Source: Halapricum hydrolyticum
Lineage (GTDB): Archaea > Halobacteriota > Halobacteria > Halobacteriales > Haloarculaceae
Direction: 5' to 3'
Length of the DNA stretch: 64,000 nt
Assembly: GCA_025517565.1 (NCBI GenBank)
Contig: JAOPKD010000002.1
Span: 62,001-126,000, forward strand
Of the stretch, positions 8,614 to 16,304 are shown piece by piece. Under the pieces are notes generated by a model. The model saw nothing but the letters and a program-made list of their open reading frames with translations. It was not told where the DNA came from and ran no database searches. Positions within the stretch are counted from its first letter, which is position 1. Each line of letters opens with the position of its first letter. The position numbers and the translations under genes are program-made.

Positions 8614-9636
8614 ATGAACCGACGCACGTTCCTTCGCGCGGGAGCAGTCGGCGCCGCGGGTGGGCTCGCAGGCTGTAGCGAGTTGTTCGCCCAGCGCTCG
8701 ACGGCTCGCATCCCGCCCGTTCTCGACGATCGGCCCGAGGCAGTTTACCGGCCGACGCACATCGAAGGGATGGAGATGATCGGAACTCAGACGGTGGGCG
8801 ATCGCACGGTCGGGTTGTTCTACTCGTTCCCCCATCGCTTCTGGACGGTCGCCGGGGACACCAACCGGGTCGAGATCCAGGACGACCACAGCGTCCATCT
8901 GATGGCCTCGGTGTGGGACCGGGAGACTGAGACAGTCATTCCAGTGCTGGACCAGCCCCGATTCACGATCATCCAGGATGACAGCGTTGTCGACGAGCGG
9001 CGCGCCTGGCCGATGCTGAGCCAGAACATGGGGTTTCACTTCGGCGAGAACGTCGAACTCGACGGCGACGGCACCTACACTGTCGAGGTCGAAGCCCTGC
9101 CGGTCGGGATCGAGACGGTCGGCGCGTTCGACGGACGATTTGCGGCCGAGCACACGGCGGAGTTCACGCTCAAGTACGCGGAGAGCGAGCGCAACGACGT
9201 CCCCTTCGAGGAGTTCCCCGACACGGCCGGCGAGCGCGCCGCCGCCGATCCCATGGGGATGTCGATGCCGCTGTCGTATGCACCCCCCGTCGGGGAACTG
9301 CCCGGATCGCCCGTGACTGTCGGCAGCGTCGGCGACGCCGAGTTCGTCGCAACCGTCGAGGACGGGGCACTGATCGTCTCCCCGCGGACGCCGTACAATG
9401 GCTTTTCGATCCCCGGCTTCTCGCTGTCGGCGGCCGTCGAGAGCGTCGGGTTCGACGACGCGCTCACCGACGCGATCGGGCCGACGCTCGGCGCACACTA
9501 CCGCGCCGAACTCGACGGCGAGCCCGAGAGCGGGGACACCGTGACGATCACCGTCGAGAGTCCCAGCTCGCTGTCCCGACACGAGGGCTACGAGACGGCG
9601 TTTCTCGAACGTGGGTCGGTCTCGGCGACGCTGTGA
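8614..9636 (+). CDS. Tat lipoprotein, P19/Tp34-like iron-binding protein
   Basis: This 340-residue protein begins MNRRTFLRAGAVGAAGGLAGCSE, a twin-arginine signal with lipobox LAGC, so it should be anchored outside the membrane. Residues about 75-200 (DHSVHLMASV, LSQNMGFHFGENVELDGDGTY) resemble the P19/Tp34 iron- or copper-binding beta-sandwich; His and Met residues are possible ligands. A second beta-rich domain follows (210-340, including PMGMSMPLSYAP). The DyP-like exported protein lies upstream, an arrangement like EfeB with EfeO or P19 in iron uptake, though no permease is next to it. Confidence 0.7.
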   Translation: MNRRTFLRAGAVGAAGGLAGCSELFAQRSTARIPPVLDDRPEAVYRPTHIEGMEMIGTQTVGDRTVGLFYSFPHRFWTVAGDTNRVEIQDDHSVHLMASVWDRETETVIPVLDQPRFTIIQDDSVVDERRAWPMLSQNMGFHFGENVELDGDGTYTVEVEALPVGIETVGAFDGRFAAEHTAEFTLKYAESERNDVPFEEFPDTAGERAAADPMGMSMPLSYAPPVGELPGSPVTVGSVGDAEFVATVEDGALIVSPRTPYNGFSIPGFSLSAAVESVGFDDALTDAIGPTLGAHYRAELDGEPESGDTVTITVESPSSLSRHEGYETAFLERGSVSATL

Positions 9637-9718
9637 CGGAGGACGTCCCCACCACGAGGCGGGCTCTTTCACTCCCGAGAACGAGACTCTGAAAAAGCGC
9701 CGTGCCATCTTCCGACGT

Positions 9719-10528
9719 ATGGAAGCGACGAAGCGCGGCGATGTCGCGATCGGCTATGATCGCGTCGGGCCCGAAGACGCCGAGACCATCGTCTTCCTGG
9801 AACGGCTCGGCTACAGCCGATGGATGTGGAACTGGCAGCGTCAGGACTTCGAAGACAGCTACGAGTTGCTCGTCCCCGACAACCGCGGGACCGGCACGTC
9901 GAGCGAACCGGACGGCCCGTACACGATCGCCGAGATGGCCGCCGATCTCGACGCGGTCCTCGCCGACGCCGGCGCTGATACAGCCCACCTCGTGGGCGCG
10001 GAGATGGGCGGGATGATCGCGCTCCAGTACGCACTGGCGTACGATCGGGCCGACTCGCTGACGCTGATGGCGACGCACCCGGGCGGCCCGGACGCGACGC
10101 CGACACCCGAGTCCGTTCGCGAGCAGCTGTTCGACGCCCCGGAGGGACTCGACGAGAGGGAGCGTATCCGGCGACGGCTCCGGCCGGCGTTCAGCGACGC
10201 CTACCGCGAGCGCTATCCGGACGTCGTCGACCAGATCGCCGAGTGGCGCGCACAGAGCGACGCGTCCGAGCAGGCCCGTGCCTGGCAGGCCGCAGCCGTC
10301 GACGCCTTCGACGTGAGCGACCGACTTGGGGAGATCGAACTGCCGGTGCTCGTGATGTCTCCCACGGGCGATCGGATCGTCCCGCCGGAGAACGGCGAAC
10401 TGCTGGCCGACCGCCTTCCGAACGCCGACCTGCTGACCTTCCGGAACGCGCCACATCTGTTCTTCATCGAGGAAGCGATCCAGGTGAACGAACACCTCGC
10501 GGTATTCCTCGAGGACGTACGGACGTAG
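9719..10528 (+). CDS. Alpha/beta-hydrolase-fold protein lacking the serine nucleophile
   Basis: This 269-residue protein has an alpha/beta-hydrolase fold: oxyanion region FLERLGYSRWMWNWQ, PDNRGTGTSSEPDGPY, nucleophile elbow LVGAEMGGMIALQYAL, acid turn MSPTGDRIVPPENG and histidine APHLFF. The elbow normally reads G-x-S-x-G; here the GAG codon at 10001-10003 gives Glu95. Asp and His of the triad are kept. Either it is catalytically different or it is a binding pseudoenzyme. The ATG at 9719 is the first sensible start. Substrate is unknown. Confidence 0.75.
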   Translation: MEATKRGDVAIGYDRVGPEDAETIVFLERLGYSRWMWNWQRQDFEDSYELLVPDNRGTGTSSEPDGPYTIAEMAADLDAVLADAGADTAHLVGAEMGGMIALQYALAYDRADSLTLMATHPGGPDATPTPESVREQLFDAPEGLDERERIRRRLRPAFSDAYRERYPDVVDQIAEWRAQSDASEQARAWQAAAVDAFDVSDRLGEIELPVLVMSPTGDRIVPPENGELLADRLPNADLLTFRNAPHLFFIEEAIQVNEHLAVFLEDVRT

Positions 10529-10543
10529 TTCGGTATTTCGAAA

Positions 10544-10597
10544 AGATGTCCGGGCGTAGACACGCCTTGAAGACGTCCGGCCGTAGACACGGGCCTC
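10544..10597. repeat. Two imperfect 27-base tandem repeats
   Basis: 10544-10570 and 10571-10597 both start AGA(T/C)GTCCGG(G/C)CGTAGACACG. They lie in the 159-base gap between the hydrolase-like gene and the DUF420-like gene, next to a related GTACGGACGTAG at the hydrolase gene end. Confidence 0.6.
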
Positions 10598-10687
10598 TGG
10601 ACAGATGCGACGCCCCGTCTGATCCACTACGCGGAACACATTGACGAGACACAAACGTAGAAGCCCCTGGGGTTCGGAGAGCCACCG

Positions 10688-11296
10688 ATGGCTGTCGCGA
10701 CAGCACTCCGACAGGGAGTTCGATCGCATACGCTCGGGGTCGCCGTGGCGATTACAGCGGTCGGCTACGCGCTCGTGATGAACGCCTTCGAGGGGTTCGT
10801 CCCGCTGTTCCCCTCGATCGGCGAGTCGACCGTCCGACTGTTCAGCAGCGTCATCGTCGTGATCAACGCCGCGACGCTGACCGCGCTGCTCGTGGGCGTC
10901 TACTACATCCGACAGCGCCGGATCGACCGCCACCGGGCCGCGATGGTGACCGCCGTCGCGCTAGAGCTCGGCTTCCTGGTGCTGTATCTCTGGAAAGTCG
11001 GTGGCGGCGGCGAGCTGTACATCCAGGCCAGTGGCCTGTTTCGGACGGCGTATCTGCTGATCCTGGCGGTCCACCTGATCTGCTCGGCACTTGCGGTCCC
11101 GCTCGTGGTCTATGCCGTCCTGCTGGGGCTGACCCGTTCGCCCGCGGAACTCGCCGAGACCGCACACGCTCGGGTCGGCCGCATCGCCGTTGGGGTCTGG
11201 TCGGTCAGCCTCGCGCTCGGGATCGTCACCAGTGCCATGCTCCGGATCGCCGGGTCGGAACTCGAAACGGTCGGGATGATTCTCGCGCTCTGGTAG
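10688..11296 (+). CDS. DUF420-family membrane protein
   Basis: This 202-residue protein has five or six hydrophobic segments and the DUF420 landmarks: the segment INAATLTALLVGVYYIRQRR, histidine in IDRHRAAM, and YLLILAVHLICSALAVPLV. DUF420 proteins (CtaM in Bacillus) assist assembly of haem-copper oxidases in the membrane; no oxidase gene is nearby, so that role is inferred from the family only. The ATG at 10688 directly precedes the first hydrophobic segment. The downstream epoxide hydrolase gene is convergent. Confidence 0.75.
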   Translation: MAVATALRQGVRSHTLGVAVAITAVGYALVMNAFEGFVPLFPSIGESTVRLFSSVIVVINAATLTALLVGVYYIRQRRIDRHRAAMVTAVALELGFLVLYLWKVGGGGELYIQASGLFRTAYLLILAVHLICSALAVPLVVYAVLLGLTRSPAELAETAHARVGRIAVGVWSVSLALGIVTSAMLRIAGSELETVGMILALW

Positions 11297-11346
11297 TGGC
11301 TGCTGTACGTTCCTTCCGACCAATCGCACGCCGTGTAGCGTTCGGA

Positions 11347-12240
11347 CTAGCGGAGATGGTCCAGGAGGAGGTCGGCGACGCGGCCGGGATACTCGTGGGG
11401 GACCCAGTGAGTCGCTTCGGGGAACCGTTCGAGCCGGCCGTCCGGGCAATAGACGAGGCTTTCCGCGGCCATCTCGGGGACCAGCGCCTGATCGTTGTCG
11501 CCCCAGAGGATCAGTGTCGGGGCCTGGACCTGTTCGCGCGGGACAGCCTCTCTGTATCGGAAGAGGGCCCGATACCAGTTGATCATCGCCGTGAGAGCAC
11601 CGTTTCTGTCCCATGCGCGCCGATACCGATCGAAATCCATCTCGCTGAACGTCTCCGGCAGGGACCCGCTTCGCATCGTCTCTGTCATGAACCGGTATTC
11701 GTTCCGTCGTGATAGCCGTTCCGGCAGCCACGGCACCTGGAAGTAGAACATGTACCAGCTTTTCCGCAACTGCGTTAGGTTCGACGTCAGGTGTGCTTCG
11801 AACACTCTCGGGTGCGGCACGTTGATGATGCCGAGTCGGTCGACGACCTCGGGATATCGGAGCGCGACGTCCCAGGCGACGGCAGCCCCCCAGTCGTGTC
11901 CGACCACGTGGGCGGTCTCGCGGTCCTCGGTCGCGACGAGGTCGACGACGTCCCGGGAGAGTTCGCTGATCCGGTACGACCGGACGCCGGCGGGCTTGTC
12001 GCTGCGGTTGTACCCGCGCTGGTCGGGGACGAGTACCCGATACCCGGCGTCGACGAACTGCTTGACGTACCCGCGCCACTCGTACCAGAACTCCGGGAAC
12101 CCGTGCAGGAGCACGACCAGCGGATCGTCCGTATCGCCGGCAGCGACGGTGTGCAGCGTGAGGCCGTTCACCTCGCGAAACGTGTGTTCGGCCGACGGGG
12201 CCCCGAGAACGGACGTGTCCACGACAGGTCGCTCCGTCAT
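11347..12240 (-). CDS. Alpha/beta hydrolase, epoxide hydrolase-like
   Basis: This 297-residue enzyme has a complete catalytic set: LLHGFPEFWYEWR (oxyanion HGxP), GHDWGAAVAW with aspartate nucleophile, LWGDNDQAL (acid) and EATHWVPHEYP (histidine). An Asp nucleophile with the HGFPEFWYEW motif is typical of soluble epoxide hydrolases and haloalkane dehalogenases. The lid region (residues about 150-215) holds the tyrosines that could protonate an epoxide (YMFYFQVPW, INWYRALFRY). The gene is single, convergent with the DUF420-like gene; natural substrate unknown. Confidence 0.88.
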   Translation of the reverse strand: MTERPVVDTSVLGAPSAEHTFREVNGLTLHTVAAGDTDDPLVVLLHGFPEFWYEWRGYVKQFVDAGYRVLVPDQRGYNRSDKPAGVRSYRISELSRDVVDLVATEDRETAHVVGHDWGAAVAWDVALRYPEVVDRLGIINVPHPRVFEAHLTSNLTQLRKSWYMFYFQVPWLPERLSRRNEYRFMTETMRSGSLPETFSEMDFDRYRRAWDRNGALTAMINWYRALFRYREAVPREQVQAPTLILWGDNDQALVPEMAAESLVYCPDGRLERFPEATHWVPHEYPGRVADLLLDHLR

Positions 12241-12311
12241 CGTTCACGGAAACGACATCTGTGGACGGAATAAAAACTCGGTTCGCGGAAATCTGTGACT
12301 TCGGGTCGGCG

Positions 12312-13589
12312 CTATCGATCCAGGTCGAGACTCAGGTGCTCGACCGGCGGGCTGTCGACGTCGAGATCGTATCGCGGCGCGGCGAGCGCGACGAGCACGT
12401 CTGTCAGGAACGACTCCTCATCGAGCACGGCCGCCACGTCCGACCGGCCGGGGAGATCAGTCGAGCGGAACATCTCTTCGATCTCCGGGACCGAGGCGAC
12501 GCCCTTCTCGTCGAGGTCCGCCACCGCGTCCTGGACCGCGAGCCAGGTCCGGACGGTCGTGACGAGGTAGTCTCGCGCGCGCCCTTCGGGATTCGGCACG
12601 TCGACGATCGTCGAGAGGTACTTCGCCGCGCTGCTGTCGGCGATGTCGACCTCGTCGTCGAGCCACTCCTGGACGTCTTCGCGGGTCACGTCGACGTCCA
12701 GTTCTTCGACGGCCTGTTCGCAGATCTCGGCCTCTTCAGCGGCGACCTCGTGGAAGACGTTCCCGACGACGACGGCGTCCGCACCCGCATCGAGGACGGC
12801 GCGGGCGTTCTCGCGGTCGTCGAGACCACCGCCGTACCACAGCCGCGACCACCGGCGACCGTCGTCGATGGCTTCGAGGATCGCCTCGGCTTCCTCGCCG
12901 CCGAACGTCCCGGAGTATTCGAGATAGATGAGTTCGCTCCCGAGATGGCGTTCGGCGGCCATCGCGCGCTGTTTGGCCGTCTTCGGATCGAGCAAGTCCT
13001 CGTCGGTGACGTTGCTCTCGCGGGCGGCTGCGCTGTCGGGATTCATAATGATGTACGCCTCGAAGACCGCTGCCTGTAGGAGCCAGGACGTTGCGAACGC
13101 CGCGAGTCGATCCTCGATGGTCTCGCCGGGCGAGATCGGGAGCTTCTCGGCGATCATCTCCGGTGCGAGGTCGGATTCGATGTACTCGACGCCCGCACCG
13201 AGCTGGCCGATCAACGCCTCGACGTCGCCGTTGAGTACCTCGGGGATAGCCAGAAACTCCGCCTTCGAATGGGTGTCAGTGGTGACCTGCTTGGGGCCGC
13301 TGGGCTCCTGGAACGCCGGCACCGGTCGGTCGGCGACGAGTTCGAGCGTCTCCTCGGTGTTCTGTCCGGTCACGTCCCGCGAGCCGCCAACCTCCAGCGC
13401 GCTCGTGTGCTGGAGATACAGCGGGAACAACAGCGGCACCTCCTTTTCGTCTTCGGGATCGATCTTGGTGATGTGTGTCCATGCGCTGGGCACCGGGTTC
13501 GTGTCTACGTCCAGCAGCGATCGACCAGCGATCCGTGCGAGCGTCGAATACCGCTCGACGCCCCGTGCGATGTCTTCGAGCCCCGTCAT
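12312..13589 (-). CDS. PcrB/GGGP synthase-family protein with extra C-terminal domain
   Basis: Within this 425-residue protein, residues about 35-285 look like the TIM-barrel prenylglyceryl-phosphate synthases: HITKIDPED near residue 38, ELIYLEYSGTFGGEE, LWYGGGLDDRENARAVLDAG and ADAVVVGNVFHE (phosphate-binding loops). Typical GGGP synthases are 230-260 residues; here about 140 acidic residues are added at the C-terminus (VTREDVQEWLDDEVDI onward). It may start archaeal ether lipid synthesis or be a diverged relative. The helical DDxxD-containing gene lies 57 bases upstream on the same strand, probably co-transcribed. Confidence 0.7.
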   Translation of the reverse strand: MTGLEDIARGVERYSTLARIAGRSLLDVDTNPVPSAWTHITKIDPEDEKEVPLLFPLYLQHTSALEVGGSRDVTGQNTEETLELVADRPVPAFQEPSGPKQVTTDTHSKAEFLAIPEVLNGDVEALIGQLGAGVEYIESDLAPEMIAEKLPISPGETIEDRLAAFATSWLLQAAVFEAYIIMNPDSAAARESNVTDEDLLDPKTAKQRAMAAERHLGSELIYLEYSGTFGGEEAEAILEAIDDGRRWSRLWYGGGLDDRENARAVLDAGADAVVVGNVFHEVAAEEAEICEQAVEELDVDVTREDVQEWLDDEVDIADSSAAKYLSTIVDVPNPEGRARDYLVTTVRTWLAVQDAVADLDEKGVASVPEIEEMFRSTDLPGRSDVAAVLDEESFLTDVLVALAAPRYDLDVDSPPVEHLSLDLDR

Positions 13590-13646
13590 TACCCGTCCCG
13601 TGGGCGCGTTAGTATAAAAGCCTGGCAGATCGTCTTCCGAGAGACA

Positions 13647-14849
13647 TCACTCTGTGCCCGGGAGAACGTGTGGGTCGCCCGATAAGTAGATGTATTCGGT
13701 CGCGATACCGGTCAGCGGCGACTCGGTCTCGGCGGCGTAAGCTCGGGCGAGATCGAGGTACTGCTCGGTCAGTTCCTGGACGCGACGGGCCGCCTCGCGG
13801 TCGTCGTCGGCCAGCAGGTATTCGGCCGTCACCGGCGTGAGCTGCCCGTCTTCCACGTCGGCCCCGTAGTCGTCGACGTCGTCGAGCCAGATCTGGGCGG
13901 CGACAATCGCCAGCACGATCGAGCGTTTGAACGCCGTCTCTACGGGCAGTCCCACAGCACGGTACATCTCGATCATCGCGTCGTAGATCACGCCAACCCG
14001 GGCGTACTGCGTCCAGAGATACGGCAGCTCGTCCTCCTCACCGGTGAACACGTCGGTGTCGGCGTCGAACGGCGCGTCGCGGTACTCCGATTTGATGGCC
14101 ACGATCGCGTCGTCGTCGCCCTCGCGGGCGCGCTCGTAGAGGTCTCGGAAATGTGGGTCGTGATCCTGGTGCGTCTCGGAGAGTTCGACGGCCCACTCGT
14201 AGACCTCGGCGCAGTCGTCCGGGAGTTCCACCAGGTGGTCTTCCAGGTCGGCCTGGAGTGTCTCCTGGGCGATCCGTGCGACGCGGGCTCGCCCCTCGCG
14301 GTCGACGTCGAGCGAGACCTCGAAATCCTCGTATTCGGCGTCGTTGACGGCGTCGCGCATGTCACCGTCGAGCAACGCTTCGATCACGATCCGCGTCAGA
14401 TACTCCGCCCGGTCGACCATCGCCCGGGGATCGGCGGGTTCGTCCGCCCACTCGGCCGGATCCGCCGGCGCGCGATAGCTATCGTCGCCGACAGCGTTTT
14501 CGACCCGGCTGGCCCAGGTACTGCCCGCGACCGGGTCGGTCCCGTCGGCGCGACGCTGGGCGCGCCGGTAGAGATAGCCCAGCGTCAACTCGGCGGGCAA
14601 CAGCAGCTTGGTGTCGTACTCGAACGTCACCGATTCGACGTCGAACTCCCTTGCGAGTGCCGACTCGACGAGCGTGAACACGTCCTCGACCATCGCCTCG
14701 GTCCGGTCGTCGACCGTCGATTTCAGTCGCACGCTCGCGAGGTCGAACGCGCCGGTGTGGCTGTAGTAGCCGAAGACGGCTCGCACGGCCGTCGGCAGGG
14801 TCGAACGGCGGGCGAGCCAGCCCGAAGTCGCGCGAAGTGGTCCTGTCAT
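13647..14849 (-). CDS. Unknown helical protein with an aspartate-rich motif
   Basis: This 400-residue, highly acidic, mostly helical protein belongs to no family I can name. Residues about 305-365 (MYRAVGLPVETAFKRSIVLA, AQIWLDDVDDYGADVEDGQL) contain DDVDDYGAD, which resembles the DDxxD metal/diphosphate motif of isoprenoid synthases. Its position just upstream of a PcrB-family gene makes a lipid role attractive but unproved. The ATG at 14849 (MTGPLRATSGWLARR) is chosen because sequence upstream is antisense to the next gene. It is divergent from the membrane protein at 14926. Confidence 0.65.
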   Translation of the reverse strand: MTGPLRATSGWLARRSTLPTAVRAVFGYYSHTGAFDLASVRLKSTVDDRTEAMVEDVFTLVESALAREFDVESVTFEYDTKLLLPAELTLGYLYRRAQRRADGTDPVAGSTWASRVENAVGDDSYRAPADPAEWADEPADPRAMVDRAEYLTRIVIEALLDGDMRDAVNDAEYEDFEVSLDVDREGRARVARIAQETLQADLEDHLVELPDDCAEVYEWAVELSETHQDHDPHFRDLYERAREGDDDAIVAIKSEYRDAPFDADTDVFTGEEDELPYLWTQYARVGVIYDAMIEMYRAVGLPVETAFKRSIVLAIVAAQIWLDDVDDYGADVEDGQLTPVTAEYLLADDDREAARRVQELTEQYLDLARAYAAETESPLTGIATEYIYLSGDPHVLPGTE

Positions 14850-14925
14850 AGGTGGGGCGATCGCGTTGGGGACACTCCTCCCGGCCCGATAAAGACGCTT
14901 GTCCTTTCGTCCAGTATGCCTAGAC

Positions 14926-16254
14926 ATGGACCAGCTGAGCGCGTTGCTCGCGAGCCGGGAGCGCGACGTGATCGTCGGCTGGACCGCCGTCGCCGTGCTC
15001 GCGCTGACGGCCGTCGAGACACTTCTCGACGGGGCGTTCAACTGGACGTTCATCGCGCTCGTCGTCGCTGTGGTGGTTTTGACTCCCGCCATCGTTTTCC
15101 GCGATCGACGGGCGATGCCGCCCTGGGAACTGATCGTGCTCGTGCTTGCGCCGATCCTCTGGCAAGCGCTGCTGGGCCAGACGTTCCGGACGGAGATTCC
15201 CGCGTACCTGGCCGTGGCTGCGCTCGCGCTGCTTGTCATCACCGAACTACATCAGTTCACGTCGGTCCGGATGAACCGCCCGTTCGCGATCGTGCTGGTC
15301 GTGCTGACGACGCTTGCGGTTGCCGGCGTGTGGAACGCCCTCCAGTGGGCCGCGGACGTGTTCTTCGAGACGACGTTCGTGCTCGACGGGCGCAGCCAGG
15401 ACGCGATCAACGCCGACGTGATGTTCGAGTTCGTCTCCGCCGGCTGTGCCGGGATCGGCGCGGGCGTGCTGTTCGACCTGTTCGTTCGGTCGTGGGACGA
15501 CGACCTGTCCGACCGAACGTACGTCCCACCGGACCCGAAAGGTGATCCGACGGCTGGAGACGATCTCGCATCCGGAACACGTGACGCGCCCGACTCGCGA
15601 ACGTTGCGCGATCGGGTTTCGATCAGCCCGCGCCGACAGCGCCAGGCCAGCCGTGGTATGCAACTGCTGCTCGTCGTAATCCTGCTTGGAGGGCTGTACG
15701 CACGCGATCTGGCGGTGATTGCCAACGCAGCAGTCATGCTCGCGATCACGTTCGTCCCGGCAATCCTGCGGCGCGAATACGACCTCGCGATGGACGCCGG
15801 GCTGGTCCTCTGGATCACCGCCGCAGTGTCCCTGCACGCGCTGGGCTCGACCGGACTCTACTCTCAGATCCCGCTGTTCGACCGTTTCACACACGCGCTA
15901 TCGGCCACGGTCGTCGCCGCTGGCGGCTACGCCGTCTTCCGGGCGATCCACGTCTACGTCGAGCGCGTCTATATCCCGCCGAAGCTGATGGCTGCGTTCA
16001 TCCTGCTGTTCGTGTTCGCCGCCGGCGTCGTCTGGGAGATTCTCGAATTCGCACTCGATCGGAGCGCCGCTGCACTGGGGATCCAGGCCGTGCTCATCCA
16101 GTACGGGATCGACGATACGATCGGCGACCTCCTGTTCAACGCGCTCGGCGCGCTCGTCGTCACGATCTGGGGAACGGTCTACCTGACCGATCTCTCGGAG
16201 TCGGTCGCCGACCGGGCCGTGGCGTGGTTCGGAACGGACGGCCACCCGAAGTGA
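14926..16254 (+). CDS. Large polytopic membrane protein, internally duplicated
   Basis: This 442-residue protein has about ten hydrophobic segments in two halves separated by a polar acidic loop (residues about 200-240). The second half (VVILLGGLYARDLAVIANAA, FDRFTHALSATVVAAGGYAV, GVVWEILEF, DDTIGDLLFNALGALVV) resembles the DUF2238/YjdF-type membrane family, whose function is unknown; the first half has a weaker match to the same layout (MFEFVSAGCAGIGAG). The ATG at 14926 follows a short AT-containing promoter region shared with the divergent gene at 14849. Confidence 0.65.
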   Translation: MDQLSALLASRERDVIVGWTAVAVLALTAVETLLDGAFNWTFIALVVAVVVLTPAIVFRDRRAMPPWELIVLVLAPILWQALLGQTFRTEIPAYLAVAALALLVITELHQFTSVRMNRPFAIVLVVLTTLAVAGVWNALQWAADVFFETTFVLDGRSQDAINADVMFEFVSAGCAGIGAGVLFDLFVRSWDDDLSDRTYVPPDPKGDPTAGDDLASGTRDAPDSRTLRDRVSISPRRQRQASRGMQLLLVVILLGGLYARDLAVIANAAVMLAITFVPAILRREYDLAMDAGLVLWITAAVSLHALGSTGLYSQIPLFDRFTHALSATVVAAGGYAVFRAIHVYVERVYIPPKLMAAFILLFVFAAGVVWEILEFALDRSAAALGIQAVLIQYGIDDTIGDLLFNALGALVVTIWGTVYLTDLSESVADRAVAWFGTDGHPK

Positions 16255-16304
16255 TCGGTCTTCCTGACATAACTGGTATTGCCCTTCGGTACGCGCCAGA
16301 AACC

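Noticed and set aside
7053..8711. 552-codon minus-strand frame
   Set aside because: Shadow of the DyP-like gene, whose Tat signal and conserved segments make the plus strand the coding one.
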